64,000 nucleotides of DNA from Gordionus sp. m RMFG-2023 (lineage: Eukaryota; Nematomorpha; Gordioida; Chordodea; Parachordodidae). A program made the translations under genes and the position numbers. Under the pieces are notes generated by a model that saw nothing but the letters and a program-made list of their open reading frames with translations, was not told the DNA's origin and did not search any database. The DNA is taken from assembly GCF_954871325.1 (NCBI RefSeq), contig NC_088776.1, forward strand, positions 36,380,508-36,444,507. Reading direction: 5' to 3'. Shown piece after piece: positions 34,884 to 46,424 of this stretch (within the stretch, counting starts at the first letter, position 1; every line of letters starts with the position of its first letter).

Positions 34884-35921
34884 TAGTGTTGTAAACGACA
34901 TACGAAGTTCGTTTTTAAATGATGAACGGCGTTCCTTTTATTTTTGACGAACTTTGAACGTGAACGCGTTCCTTTTTTATGACGAACGCTTTCGAATTTA
35001 ACGTTCGTTCAATTTTAAAAATATTTTTATTATATTTATTTAAAAAATTTAATATTTCCGAATTTTTTTAAAAAATGTATTATTTATATTTTTTAATCGG
35101 CTGTGTATTCTTTTCACATTTCAATCTTTTTAACACATAGTTTATTAATTTGAATATTATTGTTTATATTTTAATTTAATAGATTAGCATAAGCATGGAT
35201 ATTATTATTTATTCCTCATCATCTGATTCTGAAAATCCAAAATCAGATGAATTATCATTACCATGGCCAAATATGATAAATGTTTTACATTAATTGAAGG
35301 AACTAATCCAATGCTTGCCAAGTGTAAAATGTAGCCAAAAAGTTTATTGTCAAAATCTTCAGGTTCCAATTTAAAACAACATTTGATTTTAATATTAATT
35401 ATTTGATTTTATATGATGTAACTAAGTTAAATCATTAAATTTGAACAAATAATGTATTTGGGATATTTGACCACAACAATAACGATAGTTATTTAAAAAT
35501 TAAAAAAATTAGTGGCCTCTATGGTCAACCATTGATAGACGCCTTATTAAATGGGATTAATAAAAGGTATTAAACCTATCACTCTCAATTAATTACATAT
35601 TATTTTTTAAAGATTTGAACATATTATATATAATGATCAATATGTTATTTCTGCAATTATACACGCAGCATTCAAACTTCAATGGCCATGGATAAAACTT
35701 ACACAGAACGAACCTATTAAAAATAAACTTATAGCGTTAGTGAAAAAAATGCATTGAAAACCCTAGAGAACTGTTAATTTCGAGATATCATTTTTTTTGT
35801 CGAGAGTAAAGAATGGATTGGAGGATATAAAATTTTGAACGGTTTTATGAACGTGAACGGTTCGATTTTTGTCAATGAACGTTGAAAGCGTTCGATTTTT
35901 CTAGAAATGTTTACAGCACTA
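34884..35921 (+). mobile_element. hAT element A, internally deleted
   Basis: Begins TAGTGTTGTAAACG, ends GTTTACAGCACTA; exact 8-bp target duplication GTTTTATT at 34,876-34,883 and 35,922-35,929. Subterminal zones are packed with GAACG/CGTTC motifs. The plus strand keeps the N-terminus (SSSSDSENPKSDELSLPWP, about 35,194) and a central piece with LYGQPLIDALLNGINKR, a 46-nt GT-AG intron, then FEHIIYNDQYVISAIIHAAF up to about 35,756. The dimerisation domain and DNA-binding finger are missing. Close relative of element B. Confidence 0.9.
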
Positions 35922-36347
35922 GTTTTATTAAATACGTTGTCCACGTTTAATCCTTATATAAAACATAGTTGTACTGAGCTAATCCCTATCTTAAATTACA
36001 GCAGTAACTTTTTTTTGTAGCTGGTGAAATTGGTTAAAGAATTATTAAGAGACTAGATATCAAGGCAGACCAGATAGTCATAACTTTATTCTCCATTCTA
36101 ACATGATGCTAATTTTGAAAAATTTTTCCCTTAACATCTACCAAAGAGAATAAAACGATAAAATGTTCTAATAAAGCCTTACTTAATGGTTTTGATAAAT
36201 TTTATTATATCGTTACAAAATTATATTTTATTTAATCATCTTTACAATTTTCTTTTCCACTATAACAATAAGAATCAATAATTAGTTTTATTTCGATCCC
36301 CTGTTACGAGTTTTTATCAACTATATATGATATTTTAATACAATTAC

Positions 36348-36600
36348 GTGATATATAGCGCTTTTGATCTCTAGCGTTGAAGGTTCAACAGAGCTACGCT
36401 AGGTTTTCCTCGTTTCCATCTAATTGGAAAAATTTAATTTGTGTATAAATATGAGGTGCCCTCCACATGTTTGTGGGCAAGCCGCACGTACTTGTAGGCA
36501 CAACATTCCGAATAATGTTGCTTATACTTCTATAGGCTTATTAAAAAGGAGTGGGGAAAAAAAAGAGCCTATACCCGAGAACTACAGTATAATTAAATTA
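36348..36600 (+). ncRNA. candidate small RNA gene (copy 2 of the AGCTACGCTAG module)
   Basis: GTGATATATAGCGC (36,348-36,361), a 30-nt gap, then AGCTACGCTAG (36,392-36,402) followed by GTTTTCC. The gap and box can fold: CTAGCGT at 36,371 pairs with ACGCTAG at 36,396, enclosing the perfect hairpin GTTGAAGGTTCAAC. About 30 nt further is AATTTGTG, which resembles an Sm-protein site; further blocks TTTGTGGGCAAGC and CCTATACCC are shared with 9,384-9,586. A paired box upstream at fixed distance, a hairpin spanning a GT, and an Sm-like site are the layout of snRNA and spliced-leader RNA genes. I do not recognise U1, U2, U4, U5 or U6. The 60-residue frame at 36,424 is not conserved in copy 1. Confidence 0.35.
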
Positions 36601-36915
36601 CTTTAAGGGTGGGTGGTGGTTGATGTGTGTTTTAATAATTACTATCAATATCGAGATTTAATGTTCATAGAATCTGTAAATAAATATATGATTATATAAA
36701 AAAATTTGCCTGATTTTCTTTTAGGTGACTTCGTTTGAAGAACTTTTTGCTATCTAATGATGCCACATTGAAGGGGTGCAAAGTGGTATGGATCTAACCA
36801 ATTTTCTTATTCTTCCAAAAATTTTGCACTGGATGAACCTCACCCATCTTTTTAATTTTTAAATCAGAGACCTAGAGCGGCGGATACATGGGCCGGGCAA
36901 ATGGTACCTGTGAGG

Positions 36916-37980
36916 TAGTGTTGTTAAAACACCTGGAGTCGCGACCTCGACCCGAGTTCAAGCAGAAAAAACGACCTCGACCCAAAATATGGGTCGTTTT
37001 TTTCGACTCAGACTTTAAGTTTATTTTTTAAGGCAAATATGTAAAAATATATTTTGCAAACATGTTAAATTAAAATTTCATTGAAGATGTACCATAGGAA
37101 AGTGACAATTGTCATAATCGTCATTTTTGAACTTTTTTAAGGCAATTGGGTAAAAATATATTTTGTAAATATGTTAAATTAAAATTTCATTGAAGATGTA
37201 CCATAGGAAAGTGACAATTGTCATTTAGCTAGTTTATAATTTATATTTTAACCATTTTCTTCAAAATATTCCAAAAAAATTATCAACATGGCTATTTTAA
37301 TTTTTTCAAGGTTTTTCATCACTGAAAAATTGATTTAACATGTTTACAGTAAATATTTTTATCTGTCTGCTTCAATTAAATTGAAAAAAATGACGATTAT
37401 GACAATTGTCACTTTCCTATGGTACATCTTCAACGATATTTTAATTTAACATGTTTGCAAAATATATTTTTACCAATTTGTCTAAAAAAAATTCAAAAAA
37501 GTTAAAAAATGACGATTATGACAATTGTCACTTTCCTATAGTACATCTTCAATAAAATTTTAATTTAACATGTTTACAAAATATATTTTTACCCATAAAA
37601 ATTCAAAAATGACCATTATGACAATTGTCTTCCTATGGTACATCTTCACTGAAATTTTAATTTAACATGTTTACAAAATATATTTTTACCATTTGCCTTA
37701 AAAAAGTTCAAAAATGACGATTATGACAATTGTCACTTTCCTATTGTACATCTTCACTGAAAATTTTTATTTAACATGTTTGCAAAATATATTTTTACAC
37801 ATTTGCCTTAAGTCGAAAAAAACAACCAAACTTCAAGTCTGAGTCGAAAAAAATGACCCATATTTTGAGTCGAGGTCGTTTTTTCGGCTTGGACTCGGGT
37901 CGAGGTCGAAATGACCCATATTTTCAAAACTTGGGTCAGCTCTGTTCGAGCCGACTCGGCTAAGCCGATTAACAACACTA
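36916..37980. mobile_element. foldback-like hAT MITE with inverted minisatellite core
   Basis: Ends TAGTGTTGTTAA and TTAACAACACTA; flanks CTGTGAGG and CTCTGAGG (7 of 8 identical). Subterminal zones are G+C-rich CGACCTCGACCC repeats, inverted at the two ends over about 100 bp. The core contains two units (about 37,060-37,250) and then four units in the opposite direction (about 37,300-37,800) of a repeat with GATGTACCATAGGAAAGTGA and TGACAATTGTCA. The same unit makes the array at 51.96-53.01 kb. No coding sequence. Confidence 0.88.
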
Positions 37981-37989
37981 CTCTGAGGT

Positions 37990-38358
37990 TTCTATTTAAA
38001 GTAAAATAAATGAAATATCTTTAATTAAAACAAAAATATAAAATAGTTTAAGTTCGATATAAAAATATCTATTTATATTAAGCAATAACAAAATCAATTA
38101 AAGAATAAGTTTTAGATTATTCCATAAACTTGGCTGACTTCACTCTTAACCCTTTAAGTTTTCTCATAAAATTAATATGATGCCGTATTTTTAATAAATG
38201 CATGAAATTTTATTTTATAAAAATACAACCTCGACACCACATGAAAAAGTATCTTAATAATATATTCGTGGTGGTTTCATTTTTGATCAACTCCTTTAGA
38301 AGATATAAAGGTTGAAAGGTGATTTTATATTTGCACTACCCTGACCGAAAGGGTTATA
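37990..38358. other. spacer between two hAT elements
   Basis: Ordinary A+T-rich DNA without recognisable features. Confidence 0.4.
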
Positions 38359-38366
38359 GCGTGACA

Positions 38367-40149
38367 TAAGCTGTAAACATTTTTAAAAAAATCGAACGAA
38401 ATTCAAAAAAAGGAACGCGTTCATACGTTCAAAATTTTATGATAAATTTTTTTTAAAATATAATTTGATATAAATAAATGCCTTATATTTTTCAACACAA
38501 TATATTAGCCATGATAAAAAATAATAGTTTTATTTTGATAATATAATTATAAATACAATATAATAGAGCGATAAAAAAATAAATTTATAAAAAATTTTTC
38601 TTATTAATTTTTAATAATAATTGCTTTTCAAAATTTTCATCTGATAGGCATGAACGCTTGTCAGTTAATACAGCGTTAGCTATACTAAAAACTCGCTCAA
38701 CAGGGGCAGATGAAGGGATTGCGGTGTTATACTTGATAAATAATTCTTTTAAAGGGGGGAATTTATTAAAAACATTTAAAAAAATTGAGCTGTTATCATC
38801 CTCCAATCTGCCCTCTTCTTCCTCGTCAAAAAAAAAGGATATCTCGGAATTGATTTTAAAACAGTGAAATATTTTTGATATTTGGGCCATGGTAATTCTA
38901 ATTCATCTAATATTGAATTTTGATTTTCAGAATCTGATGATGAAATATTTATATCCATTCAAATGCTAATCTATTAAATTAAAATATAAAATATTCAAAT
39001 TAATAAACTTTAATCTTATCTTCTCTAGCAGTAGCACTATGGTACGTTAATTGCAATATGAAAGAGGAAAAAGTAAAAACAGCTGATTAAAAAATATGAG
39101 ACTTTTTTGTTAAAAAATTGGATTAAATATTAATTTTTTAAATAAGTAAAAATATAAGACTTTTTTGTTAAAAAAATTGAGCTGTTATCATCCTCCAATC
39201 TGCCCTCTTCTTCCTCGTCAAAAAAAAAGGATATCTCGGAATTGATTTTAAAACAGTGAAATATTTTTGATATTTGGGCCATGGTAATTCTAATTCATCT
39301 AATATTGAATTTTGATTTTCAGAATCTGATGATGAAATATTTATATCCATTCAAATGCTAATCTATTAAATTAAAATATAAAATATTCAAATTAATAAAC
39401 TTTAATCTTATCTTCTCTAGCAGTAGCACTATGGTACGTTAATTGCAATATGAAAGAGGAAAAAGTAAAAACAGCTGATTAAAAAATATGAGACTTTTTT
39501 GTTAAAAAATTGGATTAAATATTAATTTTTTAAATAAGTAAAAATATAAGACTTTTTTGTTAAAAAAATTGAGCTGTTATCATCCTCCAATCTGCCCTCT
39601 TCTTCCTCGTCAAAAAAAAAGGATATCTCGGAATTGATTTTAAAACAGTGAAATATTTTTGATATTTGGGCCATGGTAATTCTAATTCATCTAATATTGA
39701 ATTTTGATTTTCAGAATCTGATGATGAAATATTTATATCCATGCAAATGCTAATCTATTAAATTAAAATATAAAATATTCAAATTAATAAACTTTAATCT
39801 TATCTTCTCCAGCAGTAGCACTATGGTACGTTAATTGCAATATGAAAAAGGAAAAACAGCTGATTAAAAAATATGAGACTTTTTTGTTAAAAAATTGGAT
39901 TAAATATTAATTTTTTAAATAAGTAAAAATATAAGACTTTTTTGTTAAAAAATGCGGATTAATATTAATTTTTCAAATAAATAAAAATAAAAAGTGTTTT
40001 TAAAATTGAACGAACGTAAGATTGAACGCGTTCATCAAAGAAAATGAACGCGTTCACGTTCAAAGTTCGTCAAAAAAAAAGGAACGCCGTTCATCACCTT
40101 TTTTCAAAAAAACGAACTTCGTTCATTTTCGCGTTCGTTTACAACACTA
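38367..40149 (-). mobile_element. hAT element B with a triplicated 392-bp segment
   Basis: Ends TAAGCTGTAAAC and GTTTACAACACTA, exact 8-bp target duplication GCGTGACA (38,359-38,366 and 40,150-40,157), CGTTC-rich subterminal zones as in element A. The minus strand encodes a fusion of transposase N-terminus (MDINISSSDSENQNSILDEL, then LPWPKYQKYF) and the C-terminal dimerisation domain (38,890-38,585: IPSSAPVERVFSIANAVL); everything between is deleted. The N-terminal segment is present three times head-to-tail at 38,776-38,958, 39,168-39,350 and 39,560-39,742, offset exactly 392 bp and nearly identical; copy 3 has a few substitutions and a short deletion near 39,850. Non-autonomous. Confidence 0.93.
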
Positions 40150-40159
40150 GCGTGACATC

Positions 40160-40711
40160 GTAGTTTTCATTTTGTTTGTATCTCTTTTTGTGGGTTTTTA
40201 TATTTAATTATGAAATTAAAAGTACTAGTATGCACAAAAAATTAGCATATGCCAGATATATAGCTTTTTTTATTTTCCATTATAGCATAATGGCAATCTT
40301 TTTCTTTCTATTGTCTACCAAACAGATTAAAACATTGATAAAATTTTCAGAATAATACTTTAAATCACTTTTTAATCGTAAAGTTCAAAATTTCGTTACT
40401 AATAATTTTTTCATTAATGCTGCCTACTATACTGTTTAAAATTAGATATTAAAAAAACACAAAAGATTGTCATATTTTAGAATTAGTACTCCAATTGTTC
40501 AACGAACTTTAACGGAGATGATATTTAAAGATTACCACGAAAGAATCAATAATATATAAGTAGGTATACAGCCAAAAGTTGGGCAAAACGGGGTTTAACC
40601 CCCTCCAAGATAAATATGGGCTACGCCAATATTTATATAATATATATTTACAAAAAAATTAAAATTTAAAAAAATAGGAGAAAAGAATAATTTTTCAAAA
40701 AATGTTAAAAT
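40160..40711. other. spacer, possible 5' part of transposon copy 2
   Basis: A+T-rich; contains GGTTTAACCCCCTCC and ATGGGCTACGCC near 40,590-40,625, reminiscent of the ends of elements J and K, but no pair could be made. Confidence 0.3.
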
Positions 40712-40743
40712 CAGGGGAACAACGAATGTAAGTATGTTTGTAG

Positions 40744-42688
40744 TAGGGATGTACCGATATTTTTATCGGATCGTGTCGATATTTCATCTTTTTTAAAATA
40801 TCAGTTACCGATATTATATATTTTTTCGATCCGATAAAATGGCTTCGTAATTTTTAAATATTTATTTCAAATTTCATAATATATTAGTTTATTACACATT
40901 TTGTAAATATATTTTATTATATAAATAAGTGATTCATCAATAAAAATATTTTATATAAGATTCATGAATATAAACTATAACTAGACATGTGCGTCGAAGA
41001 AAATATGGAAGGCCGGCGCGAATTTCAAAAATCTAATTGGCGGACGGCAGCGCGTCAATTTTTAGCCGCCGTCTACATAGGCGCTGTAAATCGGCGTCTC
41101 ATTATAAATTTTTTTAAATGCTAATTAATTTTTTAAGATATTCTATTTAAATAAACATTTCACTACAGATATATCGGCATATTTTTAGATCTTTATTGAA
41201 GAGAAAACTCATAAATGCAAAATCGGGTTTGTAATTTTATATAAAATTTTTCGGACATAATGATGATCTAGAATTCAACGAATCCAGCGGTAGAGATTTG
41301 CTAGTTGCTAAAACGCAAATTTTTTTTAGCTAGCGTGGAAAGATTAGGAACTCTTTTCTCTCCAGAAATTAAGAAAATGCACATTTTGTGAATGCCGTTT
41401 TCCAAGAAGAATATGGTATTCTTCTTTAAAGTAGAATCATAATTTTGTAATTGTTGAAGATTTAGTTGCTAATTTTGTCAAATTATTTGAATATAATATT
41501 TCCTCTTGATTCTCAATTATATTTAGTACCCTAATATCATCGCTATACGTTTAAGATGTTTTATAATAATGCTCTATTATATACTTGGGCAGAAATTTTG
41601 AAATCTTGGGCTTAGAAGAGAAATTAACACCTAGATTATTTAATAAATGAATATATGTATTATTACTTAAAATCACAAACCGGAAATCGTATTGCAGTTT
41701 TTTTAAATATATTTTCCTTTAGGGAAAGGATTTCTGAGCTATCATTTACTATTAAATTTGTTCTAATTTCATTTCTAAAAAGTGATGCCAAGTTTGATAT
41801 AAAACTTTTTATGCAGATAGAAATTCGATAGTTTATTTAAATTTTGAAAGAAAAGCTAATAGTTGTACTACATCTGATTCAGTATGAGATAGTGTTTTCC
41901 GGTTCTTTTAAAAATAATTAAATTGTTATCATCAATGGAATCGTCAATTTAAAAAAAGATATCAGGGTATGGATCAGTGTTATCAATATCTACCATACCT
42001 GATGTTAGATCTATTATACTTAAGCATTTCCTTTGATCAGCCTCGAACTCAAATTCAATATATGCAGTTTTCATAGAGTAGTAATAATTTCTCTTATTCT
42101 TTTGATAAGATTTTCAACAAAAGGTATTTATTACAATCCACTCTAACCAGATTATGTAAACCATGGCCTAGCATAAGTGGTATTCATAACCTAATCAAAC
42201 ACCCTTTCTATGGCAACTTTAGGAATTTTTGATTGATTGAATTTTAAAATAATGTCAAAATTATTATGATTTAAAATAGATATAAAATAAGAATTCATAA
42301 AATCCTGATTGACATATAAAAATTTACAATAATGTTAATCAATTTTTAGAATAAAAATGCATAAAATATGGAAATTATTTGTTAAAAAAATTAAGCGCCT
42401 GTGTGATTTTCATAAACGGCGTCGTTAAAAAATATCGGCTGCCGGCCCACAGGTCTAACTATAATTGATCATTATAATGTAGATTTAATAAATGATTTAT
42501 ATTATGGCATAGCTAATTATAGATGTTTTTCTATTAAAAGGTAAATGAGATGAGTAGATGTATCCATTAAAAATTAAAACGATTAGTATGTTTACAGAAT
42601 ACACAATTAGATAATGTTGGATAGGAAATAGGCCCCTATCAATTTAATATAGGATCGGCCTCCAAGAAGTGGTATAAATACACCCCTA
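40744..42688. mobile_element. hAT-type element D, containing element E
   Basis: Ends TAGGGATGTACCGATA and (inverted) TAGGGGTGTATTTATA; exact 8-bp target duplication GTTTGTAG at 40,736-40,743 and 42,689-42,696. The left subterminal zone carries CCGATAT/ATCGGAT repeats. Without element E it is about 470 bp and non-coding, a MITE. Inserted into transposon copy 2. Confidence 0.88.
40982..42457 (-). mobile_element. hAT element E nested in element D
   Basis: Ends TAGACATGTG and CACAGGTCTA (one mismatch), flanks ACTATAAC and ACTATAAT (7 of 8). Subterminal zones contain GGCGGACGGC and CCGGCGCG, unusually G+C-rich here. The minus strand retains hAT transposase pieces: MLGHGLHNLVRVDC (near 42,170), KCLSIIDLTSGMVDIDNTD (near 42,020) and a worn dimerisation box with FSTAGFVE / RSSL near 41,290. 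Frames change several times, so it is dead. Confidence 0.8.
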
Positions 42689-43080
42689 GTTTGTAGCATA
42701 CACCAAAAAATTAAACTTATGATTTTAGGTTGAGCAACTTATAGATATTATAAGCAGAATTATTATCTATAATCTTGGTGACTGCCACAAGTGTCCTGGC
42801 TGCACTTTTAAATGCACACATAAAAATTTATTTATAAGAATATAACCCTCATTACTTTATAATAATGGGTTTCGGTAGATAAAACATTGCACTATTTTTC
42901 CATCTTCAGAAGAATTTATTGAATACATTTCTATAAAATGAATATTCTCTGATACAACATTTATTCATTTGTAAACATCAAAGTTCATTTTATAACATTA
43001 AAAATAGCTTAGAAAATAATAATTATCTAGTTATTCCTAACTTTTCAGAAAACTATTGCGTTATTGTTCAAAACCGAGAA

Positions 43081-43257
43081 TAGTGTTTTTAATAGGCTGG
43101 ATTCTTAAAAACGAGTAGTCCAAAATTTTAGTCAAAAAATATTCTGAAAGGGAGATTTTGTTCAAAAGTGGCAGAAAGGTTGGAACACCTGCTTGCCTAA
43201 TATTATTTTGGCTAAAGTATTAATTAAAAATCGGCTAAATCGAGCCGTTTAATAGTT
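43081..43257. mobile_element. MITE of the TAGTGTTGTTAA family inside transposon copy 2
   Basis: Starts TAGTGTTTTTAATAGGCTG and ends with an inverted CGAGCCGTTTAATAG; centre has CACCTGCTTGCCTAATATTA as in the copies at 24.19, 46.69 and 61.90 kb. It separates the SENYCVIVQ box of the transposase from the downstream part. Target duplication not clear. Confidence 0.6.
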
Positions 43258-43756
43258 CAGTTATCAATGGGCAACTTCATAAGAGTACTCATTTTTAATT
43301 TATAAAATGAGAGGTCAAATAAACAATCTAAGTTTTGTGATAAATGGGAATCCTTAAAACTGAGAAAAAATTAATTATTGATGGTTCAGTAGCTCAGTAC
43401 AAAATAGGAAAAAGTTTATCAATATTTGATACCACAAAATATATTTTGGTGTGCATAATGGTTTTTTTTTTTTGCTACAGCGCATGATTAATTATATTTG
43501 TTCTTCATAAAATAATAGAATTTTTTACCCTTTGTACCCAACTAAAAGTTAATTTGTTAAAAATATATTATTTCGGATATCAATATATATCTGGAAATTA
43601 TTGAGTAATATGTTTCAAAAATAAAACATTGGAATTTAATTTTCTGAAATCGATAATCCAGGTGAGAATATTTTCATCTATTTTATTTATATAATATAAA
43701 AAATATATTATTTATTACTATAAAACAATAAATAATTCACAATTATTTCTAAGTAA

Positions 43757-44517
43757 TTAAAATTGTTCCTCATCACTTGAGATAACCAAAGCTTTTTTCT
43801 TACGTTTAGCTTCCAAAGAGATATGAGGCGAGTCATTTACTATCTCAGTATTCTGTTCTTTGTTATGACCATTACTTTGATTTACTTTTAATGATCTAGA
43901 AGCAGCGGTAGATATTCTATGAATAGGAATCTTTTTCTCAAGTTTAGATTTAAGATGACCACTGGACATATCTAATTTCTTAACTGCATTGTTTATGGAA
44001 TTGCATTCTAAATTTGCATTAACATCATCATAGATAGCTGATTGAGCTAATATAAAACTATTGGCCTTGGTACTTTCCTTATTGACACGGCTAATTTTTT
44101 GCGGTTGAACTGTATGACTTTGCACAGTAGATAATGGTTTATATTTATGCGATATTTTTTTACTCGTTTCTTTTCGAACCATGTTTTTTGATAATCTCCT
44201 TAAGTTAGCGTTTGATATAGAGTCATTTTGCAAAGGTATCGATTCCACCCTATTTTTTTCATCCTTCAAAGATAAGAAGGGAGTAGGTTTGGAGTCACGT
44301 TTTTTGAGGGGGAGTTTTGGTGTAATAGATGGTGAAAAGTGATGTTTTTGTTTATGCGAGTTATTGATGTAATTATTGTCGACGCTAGATTGAGAAAAAT
44401 TGCTAGGAAGAGTATTATCATCTGTGTCTCCAGTGGAGTTTAAGCTATTTTCAGTTATCATTAAACGGGGAATGGATGATGAATTTTTATGAGATATTGC
44501 ATTTGTTTTCATAGAAG
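43757..44517 (-). CDS. terminal exon of an unidentified disordered, basic protein
   Basis: Open from a likely splice acceptor (TTTTAATTAAAG at about 44,518) to a TAA at 43,757; about 253 residues. Rich in Ser, Asn and Lys, with clusters KLPLKKRDSKPTPF, ISHKYKPLSTVQ, SKLEKKIPIHRIS and an end KRKKKALVISSDEEQF. It looks like an intrinsically disordered nuclear protein; the final basic run is a plausible nuclear localisation signal. No domain is recognised. It is uninterrupted in a region where every transposon is broken, which argues for a living gene. Upstream exons would lie beyond the MITE at 44,560-45,270; an internal start at the Met near 44,512 is also possible. Confidence 0.6.
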
Positions 44518-44559
44518 CTTTAATTAAAAAAATATTCATATATATATGAATAGTAGTAG

Positions 44560-45270
44560 TATTGTTAAAAGTAACTAGTTACACTGAACGTTACTTTATA
44601 AATTATTTGTATAAATAATCATTTTAATGTAAAAATTATTTTTAAATAATGAAAAAATATATTTATATTTGACTTTAACAAAACCATTTTATTTACAAAA
44701 AAAATGAATTTTTATGAAAACTTTGTTAAAAATTTTTTTTTAAATTAGCTTTTTAATCTTATCATATGCAGTTTTAAATTAGAATGCAAGTCTTTCTTCT
44801 ATTGTACAATTAATCAGCTAATATAGTTTAGTAATATTTCAAGCCTCAGTTTAGGATAATTTTTATTCTGAATCAGGCGTCATTATCAAAAATGTTGTTA
44901 AATATTTTTTTAGATGGTTAATTTTTATTTAAAAATATGTAACTGCGCATTTTAAATATATTTAAAACAGTGATCGATTATTTTACTTCATATTTGAATA
45001 ACATACTTTTCAAAATTGGTTTCTAAAAGATGGATTTTATAAAAATTAAGCTCACCTAGACTAAATAAACATTTGACAAGAAAGACAGGGCAATGTGCGT
45101 ATTCTCTTAGATTCAATTCGTGAAATTTTAGTTTAGTAATAATTAATAGCTCAAAATTAAATATCCAAATTGTTGAAATTTACACATATTGGCAAAATCA
45201 TATATTCAAATTTAAAAACAAACTATTTTAATTATTTTTGGTAAAAATGTAACTAGTTACTTCAACATTA
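44560..45270. mobile_element. 711-bp hAT MITE with GTAACTAGTTAC ends
   Basis: Ends TATTGTTAAAAGTAACTAGT and (inverted) TAATGTTGAAGTAACTAGT; flanks AGTAGTAG and AGTAGTAT (7 of 8). Non-coding. It lies some 40 bp upstream of the acceptor of the exon at 43,757-44,517, so inside that gene's last intron or promoter. Confidence 0.8.
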
Positions 45271-45279
45271 AGTAGTATT

Positions 45280-46420
45280 ACGACGGGTCTTCCTATTCCA
45301 AAAATATTTATATTAGAAATTTATGAATATTTAACTGAATAATAATAAGATATAAGAATTGGGCAAATATTCAAAAATCGAATATAATTTTGCTAAATAA
45401 CTGCAAAAAGAGGATTTAAATACAAATACTTTTGGGAAATAGACATTTTATAATATTACCAATACCAAAGGGGCTATGTTTGACCATAATGAAGGTCAAA
45501 GATAGGACAGAAAACTGATATCAAAAGACGGACTCGCGAAACCTCCATTTAGACTTGGAGCAATAACAAACAAAAAAATCAGGAAATATTAAATATTTTG
45601 TCTTGTTGTTTTACTTTTTTGAGTTCTTTTATGTGATTGCATGTTTTTTATTTAATTTTTACTAAAATCGTCTATGGTTTTGTTATGTATAATTTGTATA
45701 CATAAATTTTGTCAATTATTATGATAATTAATCGGATGTTTTTTTCTTATTATTATCATGTAAATCGTTAAATATGCTACGTAAATTTTATTTGTTTAAA
45801 TTTGTATAAACAGAGAGAACGAAAATGCTGTTTTTCATGAAAGTTTTTCATTATTAATTATAATTTTGCTGAAAATAAAATATGAATATATTTGTATAAT
45901 TTAATTTAATTATATTTTCAAATATTGGTTTTCATATTTTTTGGCCATTTTTTAAATGCCCTCTTATATATTTTTTCTTTTTTTAAGTGGTCACTTTATA
46001 CACTTGAAGGTTAGGTTTCCAGTTAATATAATACATTTTACGGGCAATTTAAATAGCAGAGAAAATGAACTTAAGGGCAAGAATAAAGTTAATAAGGAGA
46101 GATCGCTATTATTAAATAAAATATTTAAGCCATTTTGATTTCTTTTTTGACAAAAAATAATTAAAATAAGACATGTATTATTATATCTAATTAAAATTTA
46201 ATATTATTATGAAAAACATTATAGAGCCATTTTATGTAAAATCAATCACGTTTCTCTTGACCACTTGGTATTTGGGTGAAATTTTGCATAAAAACTAAAG
46301 CACACGTGACTAAAGCAATTTTTATATTTTGGTAATATTATCAAGGTAAGAAAAATGACCCAAACTTATCGATTATCATTGGATTCAAATTTACTAAAAA
46401 CCCCATAATAATAAATTGTT
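45280..46420. other. intergenic, nothing recognised
   Basis: A GGGCAAATATTCAAAAATCG start near 45,361 recalls hAT ends such as that at 7,285, but no partner was found. Otherwise A+T-rich and non-coding. Confidence 0.35.
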
Positions 46421-46424
46421 CTGA

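Larger units (their letters stand above)
40712..43495 (+). mobile_element. unclassified transposase element, copy 2, split by nested insertions
   Basis: Plus-strand remnant of the family at 4.4-6.8 and 58.7-61.6 kb. The stretch before 40,744 and after 42,696 joins across the hAT target duplication to the CSIHQKIKLMILG box. Then come CHKCPGCTF, SSEEFIEYI, HQSSFYNI, NYLVIPNFSENYCVIVQ (about 43,065), a MITE insertion, and a DGSVAQYKI / FFATAH segment near 43,390-43,480. It has many breaks and is truncated at both ends. Its interest is as the oldest layer in a nest of insertions. Confidence 0.65.

Noticed and set aside
36424-36606. 60-residue frame with several Cys and His
   Set aside because: Its diverged relative at 9,384-9,586 conserves nucleotide blocks but not this frame, so a non-coding nature is likelier.
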